A DNA stretch of 64,000 nucleotides, taken from Fomes fomentarius (lineage: Eukaryota; Basidiomycota; Agaricomycetes; Polyporales; Polyporaceae). A model generated the notes under the pieces. That model was not told where the DNA came from. It was given only the letters and a program-made list of their open reading frames with translations, and did no database searches. The stretch's first letter is position 1. Each line of letters opens with the position of its first letter. The position numbers were made by a program, and so were the translations under genes. The stretch lies in assembly GCA_022606135.1 (NCBI GenBank), contig JABYQN010000011.1:1-64000 (forward strand). Direction: 5' to 3'. Below, piece after piece: positions 32,328 to 44,349 of the stretch.

Positions 32328-35300
32328 ATGGACTCGTTCGACATACAAGAAGAGCTCACAGCTCTCACCCAGGACCCGTCCGGCTACTCCTTCGACAACG
32401 AAACAGACATCTCCTCTCCTGCCCTTGCTCACCATGTCCTCCAATCTGCCGTCGTCTCTCTCGCCCACAGTTCCGACAACATCACAGATCCCGCCGTATT
32501 CGATGCCTTCCGCTCTCTTCTCAAGAACACCTCCTCTCTCCAAGGCACCCACATAACAAATATCATCGACTCCATCTCATCCGCATACCAGGCCCAGCTC
32601 GAGGCCACCACCCGCGATCTCGACGACGACGATCAACAGACGTTTATGCCCCACAAGCTCCCTCTCGAACTCTATGCATTCCTTCTTCACTGGGCTGTTC
32701 TTGCTGCAGAGAAGGTCAACACATCCGGTGAGGAAGAACCCCCTACCCCAGTCCCCCGCCCCAAGCGCGGACGCGGTCCCAAGGCCCCCACCTCCCGCCC
32801 CGCTCCACGCAAGCCACATGAGGGCTGGTCCTGGATTGACCAGATCCCTCCCACCCTTGCCCTCATCGCCAAAGTCCTCCGTCTCAAGACCCAGAAGATA
32901 TGGCAGACCACCGGAGAGCGCGACAATTTCATCGCGTAAGTTCCTCACCGAACTTCTTCCTCTATTTTCCTCCCTATCCTCCTCCTCATCTCTCCTTCCC
33001 CGTCTTCACATTCTGTGCCGCTTTCTATCCTCAATACCCTTCTCACCACCTCCACACAGATGCGTCACTCGTCCAGTCTACAACATCGCAGAGAACGAGC
33101 AGTATATGAAACTCCAGCCTATCCGCGCTGGCGTTTACAAGGCCATCTGCCTCGCCGTCAAGCACCACGGCCATGGCCTCGCCGCCTCCATATCCATACA
33201 GCAAGCCCTCCAGTACTCCGAGCACCTCGCTGAGCCCATGGCCGAATGCCTCGACGTTCTCGCCCGCGAATTCGACCACCCACAGCTCGGCGACGAACTT
33301 CTCCGCACAGTCGCAGCCAAGTCCTTCAGCGTCCAGGACACCAAGGGCCCCAAGATCTTCTCCCGCTTCCTCATCCGCTACTCGGAGCTCAACCCCCGTC
33401 AAGTCCTCAAGCAGCTCGCCCTCCTCCTCTCCCAGCTCGACTCCGAGTCCTATAGTATGCGCAATGCCCTCGTCGATGTCATAGGCAACATCATTCGCGA
33501 GCTCTCCGAGGTACCCGAGGACGGAGACGACTCGTCCAACAAGTCCATGCACCTCAAGCAGATCAGTGGTCTCTATGGCCTGCTCCTCGAGCGCACAATG
33601 GATATCTCGTCCTACACACGTGTGCAGGTCTTCAAGGTCCTCGCACGCCTCTGCGACCTGAGTGCCAAGTATCCCCAGCAACGGCTTATGATGACGCGTG
33701 CCGCGGTGGATGCGCTCGAGGACAAGACGAGCAGCGTCCGCAAGAACGCGATTAGCTTGCTTGAGCGTCTGATTTTGACACACCCTTATGGCATGTATGG
33801 CGGGCTGCTGAGCGAGACGGAGTGGAAGGACAGATATCGGGAGGTGTCCGAGATGCTTGAAGCGATGGAGGGCGCAGTCGGGAAGGCGGTCGAGCACGAG
33901 GCTGAGGAGGAGGAAGGTGACGAAGAGGACGGGAATGGAGAGGATGGCGGCAACGAGCAGGAGGGTGCGCCGAAGAAGAAGCGCAATTCGTCAGTGTGGC
34001 ATATTTGTCCTCGTGTCTGTAAAGGCTGACTCTCGCTTAGGAAGCGTAAGGCCGAGGAGGAGATGGACGTGGACGGCGAGGAGACAGAGATCGAGGAAGA
34101 CGATGATGGGGACGTCCGGATGGGATCTGACTCCGACTCCGAGGTCGCAGAGCGGCCGCGGAAGAAGAAGAGCAAGAGGAAGCCGCGCAAATCCGAGATC
34201 GACCTTGAGGCACTCACGAATGAGGCGGCCGCGCTCGGTGCGCTGAACGAGCAGCACCACCTAGAGGTGAGGCTGCGCAAGAAGTACTGCCTGGACGCGC
34301 TCGAGTTCATCCGGCATATTGAGGAGGGAATGAGGACGGTGCAGCAGCTGCTCGCGTCGAAGAGCAAGGCCGAGGTGCACGAGGCAATGGAGTTCTTCCG
34401 CATCTCGTACGAGTACAAGTTCGACGCGGCCGAGGCGGGGATCAAGAAGATGCTGCACCTGATCTGGGCAAAGGACAATAACTCGACGGGCGAGGACGGG
34501 CGGGAGGTCAAGAGCGTCCGCTTGAAGCTGCTCGAGTGCTACAAGAGCATGTTCTTCGAGCCCATTCAGAACCTCGACCCGAAGCAGCAGGTGAACCGTA
34601 TCGCGAAGAACATGATTGAGTATGTCGTTTCTCTTACAAGTGTCTCCAGTCGACTGATGTGAGTTGCAGGATGACGTACAACGCGACTCTTGCTGAGCTG
34701 ACGAGTTTGGAGGAGATGATGCGCCACTTGATGGAGGAGGGCAGCATTCACGAAGATATCGTCACGAAGCTATGGCAGGTCTACAGTACGTCCATTCCTC
34801 CTTCGTCATATTCCCATCTGACGCGCCTCCAGGTTCTGACCGAGCCCTTCCTCGGGCGCAGCGGAGAGGAGCCATCATCATCCTTGGCATGCTCGCGCTC
34901 GCGAAGAGGCAGATCGTCGCTGACCGTGTCGACTCCCTCGTGAAGGTTGGCTTGGGCAAACTGGGCGCAGTGAGTTATGTTGACATTCTACGCAGAATTT
35001 GGCTCATCACCGTATAGTGTGACTTGACTCTAGCGCGTTATACGTGCGTCGCACTACAGCGACTCAACGGGAGTGCCAAGAAAGTGAAGGGTGCGTACGC
35101 GTCGTCCAACTCAGAGCCATGAACGGCCGTTCATCCTGTCATCCAGGTTCTCTTCTCGATAAAACACTCCGCCTCGACATGGAGAACTCTCTCTTCAAGA
35201 AGTTACAAGAGACCATTGAGCGTCCGTGCCGCTCCAAAGAGTGGTTCCCCATGGCCGAACAAGCCATCAACACCATCTACGCCCTCGGCGAGCGCCCGGA

Positions 35301-37117
35301 TCTCCTCTGCAGCAGCCTCATCAAGAACTTCACTCGACGCGTCTTCTGCCGCAAATCCGGCGCCGCGGCCGCCTCGCGGGATCCCAAGGAGAAGGACACA
35401 GACGCGATGGAAGAGGACGAGGAAAGTGTCGACCCCGACAGCACACAAGCTCCATCACAGTTGGATGACACCGGCGACGCATTCGAGCTGAGCCAGCTCC
35501 TATTCGTCGTTGGGCACGTCGCGATCAAGCAGATCGTCTTCCTCGAACTTGTCGAGCGCGAATGGAAGAGGCAGAAACACGAGAAGGAGCTTGGTGGGTG
35601 TCAGCGCGCTGCAGTCGCGACTACAGCTGATCATTCGTTTCTTGTAGCTGAGAAGATCGGTGGGGCAGAAGCCAAAAAGGATCAGGAGGAACTTGACCAG
35701 GTTGCAGGCAACGCGGAAGACGAGATTGGCGAGCGGATAGCGACCATGCGGGAGGTCGAACTCTTGTATGGTGCGCATTCGCTCCTCTCGACTTTCGGCC
35801 CGTTGCTCGTGCATATCTGCGGCAGCCCCCACAAGTTCAAGGCGAGTCGTCCCTCATGCGAACACGCCTTCGATTGTCAACTGACGTGTTTTCGTTTAGA
35901 ACCGTACCCTGCGTGCAGCCGCGACGCTCGCGTTCAGCAAGTTTTTATGTGTCAGCTCACAATATTGCGAGGCCAACCACCGCCTCCTGTTCAAGATCCT
36001 CGAGACGTCCAATGACCCTAGTATCCGTAGTAACATCGTCATCGCCCTTGGCGACGTCGCCGTCTCATTTAGCAGCATCATTGACGAAAGCAACGACGAG
36101 CTCTACACGGGACTGCGCGACCCGGATATGGTCGTCAAGAAGAACACACTCATGGTCTTGACGCACTTGATACTGAATGGTATGGTCAAGGTCAAAGGTC
36201 AGATGGGTGAGATGGCAAAGTGTGTTGAGGATTCGGATGAGCGCATCTCGGACCTCGCGAAGCTGTTCTTCTCGGAGCTCTCAACGAAGGACAACGCGAT
36301 CTACAACAACCTCCCCGACGGTAAGCGCTCGCCGTTCTCCACGAAATGTGCTTGCTCATCTGTTCTATACAGTCATCAGTCACCTGTCGGTCGGCGCGCA
36401 TTCTATTGACGAGGAGGCATTCCAGAGCACGATGAAGTACATCTTCGGCTTCATCGAGAAGGTTCGTTCCTTCAGTCCTCGCAGTCACATCGCATGCTCA
36501 CCCTTCCAACTTCCGTCCGCAGGAGAAGCAAGCAGAGAACATCGTTGAGAAGCTCTGCCAGCGTTTCCGTCTCTCCGAAGAGCCGCGGCAGTGGCGCGAC
36601 ATCGCATACTGCTTGTCGCTGCTTCCGTTCAAGTCGGACCGGTCTGTCAAGAAGCTCATCGAAGGTCTGCAATTCTACCGCGACAAGCTGCGCGAGGAGC
36701 CTGTCTACCAGCGCTTCCAGGAGATCCTGCAGAAGGTGTGTCTGCTATTGTATAAGTAGAGGTGGCTCGAGAGTGACACTGTTGCACACAGGCTCGTTCG
36801 AACAAGTCTGCGAACAAACCGGACGCGGAACTGAACGAGTTCGAGCAGGTACGTTATGCCTTCATTCAGACGCTGTGATCTCTCTTCCGAGTACTCATCA
36901 TCATAAACTGCAGATCCTAGAGGAGAACCGACGGCAGGGTGCGGAGGACCAGGAGTTTGAGAAGGCTGTGCAGGGGCGGAAGGCTGCCGCGAAGAAGAGG
37001 CAGACAAGGCGAAGTAAGTCTCGGTGGCTTCCCCGTGTTCCTCCTGTTCATCGGATGTTTTTCCTAGCACAACGGAAGAAGCCCGCGGCGCGGAATGATG
37101 CAGAAGATTCCAACTAG
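32328..37117 (+). CDS. CND1: Condensin complex subunit 1 (Cnd1/Ycs4/CAP-D2)
   Basis: The HEAT-repeat, non-SMC subunit of condensin, needed for mitotic chromosome compaction. It starts MDSFDIQEELTALTQDPSGY. The first exon ends RDNFIA, spliced to CVTRPVYNIAENEQYMKLQ. Conserved blocks in order: AVKHHGHGLAASISIQQAL; FDHPQLGDELLRTVA; DTKGPKIFSRFLIRYSEL; MDISSYTRVQVFKVLARLCD; DKTSSVRKNAISLLERLI; an acidic and KKKR-rich insert; AQRRGAIIILGMLALAKR; RPCRSKEWFPMAEQAINTIY; a second acidic insert; VVGHVAIKQIVFLELVE; SNIVIALGDVAVSFSSII; RDPDMVVKKNTLMVLTHLIL; and DERISDLAKLFFSELS. The tail after EKQAENIVEKLCQRF is basic (KAAAKKRQTRR, QRKKPAARND) and ends at 37117. There are about a dozen introns of 50-80 nt, several splitting codons. 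Predicted length is near 1,300 residues, usual for the family. Confidence 0.95.
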
Positions 37118-38108
37118 AGGTTGCTCTCTACGTTGCACACCACCTCTAGCTATCGTCTGTCGGTATTGTATGTTGTATGTTGTACCCCAAGAACACGCAT
37201 TATGTTCGAGAAGTCCTATGTAGCAATAGAGACGTTCATCAAGAAGAGTAACTGAAGTTCGAGCACTCGCTGCGGACACGCCGACGTGAACCCTGAGGTT
37301 GAGAGAGAGAGACCACAATTCGTCGGCCCTCTGCAACCAAAGTTCGAACGCGGAGAATCATCCCGGTTGCGTCGCTCAGGCTGCGCGTCCAGACGTAGTA
37401 GATCTCTCATCTCTGCGCGGCACAACACGGTTCATCACGAAGAGATTCTCGACCGGCTGCTTCAACGAGTTCTTCAACAGGTACGAGTTCCATGATTGTG
37501 CATCAATACTTATGGCATACACAGACCTGGAGTCTTTAGACGACCCCGCCTCGTGAGCGACGCAGGCAATAATAATGGTTCTGGGGCGTTGCGGGACAAG
37601 TATGGCCAGCTCACTTCGGTGCCTCTGTCGGCTTTGGGTGAACCTGGGACTACTACCGCAGACACACGCCGCGCCCTTGCGCGTGCGGAGGAGGAATGCA
37701 AGTACGTGTCATACCCCCGCGGCCGGTGCCCGCTCGTCGAAAATGGCGCGCCTGCTGGACGGTGTCAGCGAGCCGACGTTGTCGTTGGTGTGCGTATAGC
37801 GGCCTTCGCAACGTGCGCATATGCATACGTGCTCTTCTCAAGAGATGGGCTCGGTCACCTCACGACTTGCAGGAGGAGTTCTGTCGCGCCTTTCACTCCG
37901 TTCTGAATCCAAACGCGCCCTCACGGTGCATGATGAGACTGCAACTATATTACCGAGACTATCAACACACAGGCACATTCAAAGTGACATTCGCATCTTA
38001 TGCCACCCATACTATCACGCTCTACGCTCGCCATGGCGCGCTATCGCGAACTATTCGAACCATATTTTCCTGATGTATGAGCACAACGTTCTACTGTGGC
38101 TACTATCC
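37118..38108. other. 1 kb between convergent genes, no supportable gene
   Basis: Plus-strand frames at 37286-37560 and 37560-37720 can be spliced through a GTGAGC..GCAG step, giving a stretch such as SILMAYTDLESLDDPAS followed by DKYGQLTSVPLSALGEPG. I recognise no family, start codon or end, so a small gene here is possible but not called. Confidence 0.4.
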
Positions 38109-41100
38109 TCAGGTAGTAGTACAAGACAGCTTGTGATTCCTCCAATCCCCTTTCTGACACGTCTCTGAACAATACCAGACCAACTTGCAGCGCGAGCATC
38201 TTCGGAGCTCCGCACGTATATCACCTTCCTTTCCACATTTCTTGCAACATCCCAATGGCGTTGTAGAGGTGGATACCGGCCCCGCGGAACTCGAACTCGA
38301 CGTCGAGCCTATCTTCATCCTGTCGAGAGTGAGTGGGGACTCGAATACGTCACGATCGAGCACAGGTTCAAGGTACGAGACTGCGAAGAGAGGCGAGAGC
38401 GCAATCCGCGTTACGAACGGCGCAAACTTCTTCCACAGCTCACCGCCGCCGCGTAGCATGCCTTCCACGTCTTTCCCTCTACCACAGCTGCACAAAGGGT
38501 CGCCCTCGCCGTTCTCCAGTTCTAGTGGTATCCGGCCTTTGGCAGCATACTCGCAGTTCGGTCCATGCGTCCAGCTCGTGCGGCACCGCTCAACAAGGGC
38601 TGGGAGGAGATGCTTCCAAGCTTTCGTCTCCCCTCCGAAGACGCGATAGTGCACGGCAGCACCAGGTTTCACGAGTCGCTTGAACGGCGCATCGATGATG
38701 GGCATCAAGTCCGGGAAAAGATTGAGAACGAATGCGTCGCAAACCATGGTATGGTTGGAGAGATCGTAGCGGACATGGCTGACAAAGATGAACGTGTCGC
38801 AGTCGTTCGTGTTATCGTCAAGTAACGCGAAGATCCTTGCAGGAGGTTTACCCTCCGTGCCCATGGCGCGTAGCATGATGCCGTGTATGGTATCCTTGAG
38901 ATAGATCATGGTATCTCCATGTTTAGACGTTTCTTTCTTCACACGACGCTGGCGAGAGGACAGTTGAGAGCTGACATGTATTCCATACCATCCTGCGGAC
39001 TTTGGATCACCCTTCTGCTCTAGGACAGGAAGTCGATCCAATGATACGCGGTGTGCATTGGTGGGGGTAAGGGATTGTTGCGACTGGAACACAGGGAACG
39101 GATCTAGTGCCATGTTGGGATCCTGAGATGGGATAGCGGGGCACACAACAATCTATGCGAGGTGTCAGTCCGACACTAGTATGCCACGAGCATTTAACAA
39201 CACACCTCGAGATATGAAGACTTGCGCGCGATCCGGACCCTCGGTTGAGAGTGTGCTACAGGCAATGGGAACCAAATGCGTTGTGTGCGTTGTCCCAGCT
39301 GGACTTGCATGCTGCACGGAGATATGTGTGTAACCAGTGGCGTGGCTCCGGTGCCCAACGCGGCTTTCGCTCTGTGATCGTCTACCTGTAGTCGTGCAGT
39401 CAAGGTTTTTACGCTTCTCTGTCCAGCATCTAGGTCGACGTGAACGTATTGGTGAGTTCCCACGTCTCCTGTGGCCGTCGTACGTGACATTCCCGACAAA
39501 TGCGGCTGAGAAGACTCTGAGAGGGGATGTTCGGGGGCTATGTGTACGGAATGTGTGTCGTTGATGGCGGCGCTAGATACCACGAGTGCTAAGCCTAGAA
39601 CAGGCACCAATTTCGTCACGGCCGCAAGACTGGGTCGCACAGAAAGTGCGACCAGGACCGAATTTGGATCCCTAGCACCAGTGAGTAGAATGGTCGGGAC
39701 GACGAAGGAGACGACAAGGGAGGTGTCTCCACGCCCATCTCTTTCCTCCTGAAGAGTTATCTCCGGACTGGACGCCGGTCCGCTTTCCACGACTACCGCA
39801 AATGCAGCATCAACTGATTGAAAGATGTGTTCGCCAAAGCCATCTTGCGGGGAACGTACGACGCATTGCAACCATGGCGTCGGTCTCCCGTCAACCACTT
39901 TGTTGAGAAGCATCAACCTACTCCGTGGAACGGTGAGGTAAACGCGCACAAGTGGAGGGATGGGTGTCTCCCAATGGGATAGTCGCCCAAGAGACGGCCG
40001 TCCGACTTGCTCTATCCCCGGGTATATGTACAAGCGGTAACGGAGGAGTTGTGCGTGAAGCTCTCTGTTGCTCAGAGCGAACATGGAAGAATCGTTGGGG
40101 TGATAGTGGTGGAGACGATCGACTAACAAGGACATAGTCTCCGACCACGCACCGGCAGGAATTTGCAGGTGCGAACGGACCAAGTGAAGAAGGATGACGA
40201 AGGATTCGCACGAAATGGCCAGGCTCGGAATCTGAGATCGCAGTAAAGTACTCTGCTGGTCCTCTTGGCTCGTAGAAGAGAGGATAGAAATGATGTCTTG
40301 GTCTGCGAAGAGGTGGCAGTACACGTCGTGCAGGAGGTCGGCGAACGTGTGGGTATCAACAGATATGGGAACGAAGGTCTTGCGGCCCTCAGTTTGTGAA
40401 TCCGCACTCTGTAGACGCTTCCAAGTGAGGGGTTGGTGATACTGCCGGATAGAACCCGCCTGCGTCCGCACTGACAGCAATATCAGTTCGTGTGTGTTGT
40501 TCCTCGTCGTGAAGCCCGACCAGGCGTCAACTGGTACAAGGTCTAGAAGCAGGGCCACGGAGGACAGATCTGCGAAGAGCTTGTTCCGGAACTCCATAGT
40601 CGATTCGAACCCAGATTGTTGCGAGAGGAGGGACTCGGTGTATAGAACGGGGCTAGGCATGGTGCTGGATAGCAAGGGAATCGTAGACAGGAAGATGTTG
40701 ATCAGGCCGACATAGTCTGACAAGTTGGACGTATCGATCACATCGAAACACGTTGGAGCATTGTGGACCCCGTACTCTCCTTTGTCCAACTCTAACACAC
40801 GGGTCGTCCATGGCTCCACAGTGATTCCTTGGAACGTTAGCTTCTGACTGTGCGCGTGAGCATGGAGTACTCGGGCAACAGCGACAGCTTCTCCCAACAA
40901 GACACGAACGACAGGAAAGTCTGATTGAACGGCGGTAGCCCGTCGGAATGCGACGCACCAGTCGCGGAATTGAGCACGCGCGGCAGCAACCAGATCGCCC
41001 ACGACGGGTTTGCGATTTGCGTTGCCGAAGACAGGAGCGAGATGGAAGGGAGCCATAGGGTCTGTACCGTATTGGACGTTGAAACCCTCTCCTGCTTTGG

Positions 41101-41949
41101 AATAGAAGAAGGTCGCGTTTGGGTATGTAGCTGTGGCGGCTTCCCGCTGGCTCGTATACGTCGTTCCCGTCTTCCAAAATCGCCTGAACTGCTCTGCGTA
41201 GAGATCGGATGAGATTGCAACCGTGATGAGGGGCCCTGAGGAGCGGGTGGAGGAGACATTCCAAGAACCGTGGGCGTAGTGACGCATAACAGTCTCGCGG
41301 ACCTTGCCGACACGCTCCTGAGCACGAGTGATGGTTGGCTTTGACGTGGCCTCAAAATTCATATAGAGCGTCCAGTAACGCCGCAATTCTGCGAGTGTGT
41401 GGGCTGTCCCGACCCTGATCGTGGAGCCATACGTGGAAGATCGCCAATCATCAATGGTAGAGGAGGCGTGGAGAAGCTTCCGGCACTGGGAGAGGAGGGT
41501 AGCGTTTGTGGCACGGTCCACATAGAAGTGGAAGAAGATGTTCCACATGATCAAGGCAGGGACATCATCCAGAATCATGCACAGTAGCAGAGTATTCCTC
41601 GCTAGGTCAATGTCAGTAAGGAGAGTCTGACGTCAGATAGGAAGACCAAGAACGCACCCAGCACGCCAGGATCGAAATCACAACAGGTGAAGTCCAATTT
41701 TCTGCGTACTGCACGATCACGATCACGATGGAGGATGACCAGTAAGCGAGAGTCAGTCAGATACAAGGGAAACTTACGGTTCTGTGGCTCGCAGAATATA
41801 GTATACAATACATGCCTTGGATCTCCGCAGGGAAGCAGTAGGATTTTGGTAGCCTTGTCGGGAGAGACATCGCGAGTGAGACACACGGCAGAGGTGTTTC
41901 CGATAGGATAGAAGTAGTATCTTCCGGGCCAGGACAACGAAAGAGCCAT
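38109..41949 (-). CDS. DUF4470 domain and C-terminal MYND zinc-finger protein
   Basis: A basidiomycete-type protein of roughly 1,200 residues. It starts MALSLSWPGRYYFYPIGNT; the DUF4470-like N terminus includes ATKILLLPCGDPRHVLYTIF and, after two small introns, KLDFTCCDFDPGVLARN and LLLCMILDDVPALIMWNIFF. A long exon (39208-41578 region) has no other known domain. An intron then joins SSYLE|IVVCPAIPSQ to the last exon. The MYND finger is near the end: CKKCGKEGDIRAELRRCS, RCKLVWYCSETCQKGD, WRNHKLSC, with the expected C-x2-C, C-x2-C, C-x3-C and H/C ligands. MYND fingers mediate protein contacts; the role of DUF4470 proteins is not established. A Cys/Gly site (DPLCSCGRGKDVE) earlier in the last exon resembles the family's internal motif. 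Confidence 0.88.
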
Positions 41950-42591
41950 GGTAGGGGGATGTCAGGGCAGAATGAGTTCTGTTGAAGCGTTAACCCCAAC
42001 AGCCAAGGCGCTGCCGCGTGTGCGAAGTTGTATCTCGTGCTGCGGTAGTCCTCGTGCGCTTCGTGGGCCCCGTCTCATCACCATCCCCGTCTCATCCGGT
42101 CTGCAGTGCACCGTAGTAGGATAGAACGGCCGCGGGGGCGACGCGTGGTAACCGCGAGATGCGTGAACCAGCAACAATGTCACGTTCTTTGCGCTGTCGT
42201 TGAGCCGCTGTAGAGTGCAGCGTGCTACAGGAGTGCGCGACCGTCAGCAGACTTGAGGCCGTGAGATCTCAGCCTAAAGCGACTCCGACGGTGAGCGAGA
42301 CGAGATTTTCTGCGGACGAGTGTTGGGATGCGCGACGCGTGGCGGGAAGAAAAAAGTTGTTGCTCATGGCGCCCTTGCGTTCACAAGAGTCGTCAAGAGC
42401 CTGAGACTTGACACACCGCTGAAAGAGAAAGGTGCAGGAGTGCAACGAGAAATTCATAAGACTAGGTTAGACCTCAGTGAAGGTAATTACCATGGTGAGG
42501 TTACGACTCGGAAGACAGGCATCCACAATATTACACCTGTAGAGAGACCACTTGTCCGACGGCGCAGAGATGACCATTCTGACCCAGGTTC
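41950..42591. other. Intergenic, no gene seen
   Basis: About 640 bases between the MYND gene start and the purine nucleoside permease stop, both on the minus strand. It should hold the MYND gene promoter and the permease 3' UTR. Confidence 0.5.
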
Positions 42592-43784
42592 TCAATTAAA
42601 GATGCTCCCTGGGCCAAAGTCCGGCGTTCCCCCCAACGTCCCGAAGATATCACCAATGTAGTTGCTAGGCTGCATGCCCCGCTCAAACCTCGTATCCCAT
42701 TCCGACACGATGCCCTCAATGACAGGAACACCAGCAGCGGGTATGTTCTGAAGCGCGACCTCGAAGCTAGCCGACAGGCTGTCTCGGAACAGGTTCTCTG
42801 CCGCGGCCTGGCCATCAAACTGCCTGTCGAAATTGGACCCAGTGCGCATGATGATGACGCGCGAAAAATCCACAAGACCAGCGGCGGCTCCGCGGAGGAG
42901 CGCCTCTAGTGTGGCGTTGTCCTCCTGCTGCGTCGTGCAATACGTCGCAGTACCGTTCGTGAAGAGATCGGTGGTATTCTCGAAAGCGGTAGCGAGCAGA
43001 TTGCCTGACCAGAAGACATCGGAAGTTGCGGTGTCGCACGCGACGACTGATGGTAGAGCTGCGCCTGCAGCGAAGTCGGGATTGCTAGCGTAGTTGGCGC
43101 GGTACTGTTGCGATTGTTCGTTGTCGAAGAGTTTCGCGGTTTTGGCTCGCTCAACGGCCCAATGACGGAGGTTGGCGTTGACCTCAAAGACCTCCGAGCC
43201 AGCAATGGTTTGCGGGAACTGTCCGGGAGCGACCGAACCTTGAGGGACATAGCCTGTCGGAAACTCGGACGGCTTCTCGCGAGCATCGAACTCGTACTGC
43301 AATGCGACTTGCACAGCGTATTGCGCAAAAGTGACGCCCCCGATAGTGCCAAGCTTGGGACTGATGCCTGCGATCCCGGCGATGAGGAAGTAGGTGTGAG
43401 TCAGGTCAAAGACAGGAGAGTGGACGAGGGCGGTAATCGTTGAGGCCGCGTTGATTTCGGCTTCTCCGGTCACTAGTTGACAGATGGATCCATCTCGTGT
43501 GCAATTTGCTTGGGAGAAGAGAGGCGAGAAGCCAGGGACAGTGATATTGTGCTCGAGGATGTTGAAACATGAGCTTCCGTACCAGACATTAGCTTCGGGA
43601 GCGAACTAGGGGCAGGACGGTGAGGGGCTGTGGTAGATGGTGGAATTGTCGTACTTGCCATGCTTATTATGAACACCTTGGGCGCGATACCTGTGCCTCT
43701 ACTCTTCACAGCCGCCGCAGATAGGGTTGATGCTGGCAGACATTGCAAGAGGAATAGGAAGAGCGACGCGAGCACGAACGGCAT
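42592..43784 (-). CDS. Purine nucleoside permease-family (NUP) protein, secreted or membrane-anchored
   Basis: Members of this family (NUP, Pfam PF06516) are linked to purine nucleoside transport in Candida; many carry signal peptides. Exon 1 gives MPFVLASLFLFLLQCLPAST, a clear signal sequence, and then APKVFIISM. After the intron the exon reads FAPEANVWYGSS, ITVPGFSPLFSQANC, LVTGEAEINAASTITALV, YFLIAGIAGISPKLGTIGGV, GYVPQGSVAPGQFP, VVACDTATSDVFWSGNLLA, FSRVIIMRTGSNFDRQ and a C terminus at GPGSIFN. The only intron (43606-43658, 53 nt) has a GC donor (GCAAGT) and AG acceptor; using it restores the conserved join of IISM to FAPEANVW. A TATA-like sequence lies about 120 bases upstream of the start. 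Confidence 0.9.
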
Positions 43785-44349
43785 GTTGCTACCTGTACAA
43801 TTGCGTTGGTATCAGTGTCTGTGCTCGCTCGCAAGTACAATTCCGACCTTAGGTCCGACGGCTGCAGGGGGCGAGCACGGCATGAGCTTGCTAAAAAGCA
43901 ACCAGTATATATACAGTCGGCAGTTGGCCTCGGTCACTGGGACCGAGCGCGCGCTTTACGACACATAAGCCGCTTCGCGACTGCCTCCGTGTTCTGAATA
44001 TGCAATAGGAAGGCTCGATAGCAGTGATGCGGTTAGAGTGGCAGCGCAAAGATTACACCCACACGAACGCGCTGAATTACAGGAATTTCTGACCGTCTCA
44101 GACATGTACGAGATGCCGGCACACCACATGTAGTGCTGCACCTGCAACAGAAGCCAACGTAAACCTTTGCATAGGACGGATGGATTTATCGGCCCGTTCA
44201 CCTATCTGTGGGTCCGTCAGCAGACAGATGTGATCCACTGACCTTGGCTTCGCGAGGCGGTATGTTTCAGTAGCACGTTATCTGATTACTGCAGTGGCCA
44301 AGGAAAGTGACGTTACATATCTTATCACGGCGCATGACAATGAGAACAC
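43785..44349. other. Intergenic, purine permease promoter and CHS5 3' flank
   Basis: 565 bases, no further gene seen. It contains the TATA-like element listed separately. Confidence 0.5.
43906..43913 (-). promoter_or_regulatory. Candidate TATA box of the purine nucleoside permease gene
   Basis: TATATATA on the minus strand, 122 bases upstream of the start codon at 43784. It is the only such sequence in this intergenic stretch. Confidence 0.5.

Noticed and set aside
33043..33897. 284-codon minus-strand frame inside the condensin gene
   Set aside because: The plus strand carries conserved condensin sequence through the same bases; the antisense frame is a by-product of codon bias.
37286..37720. 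Small spliced gene between condensin and the MYND gene
   Set aside because: A join through GTGAGC..GCAG gives a continuous frame, but the start and end cannot be fixed and no family is recognised.
42100..42400. tRNA or small RNA gene between the MYND and NUP genes
   Set aside because: I looked for cloverleaf-like arms and internal control boxes here and in other gaps and found no convincing set.
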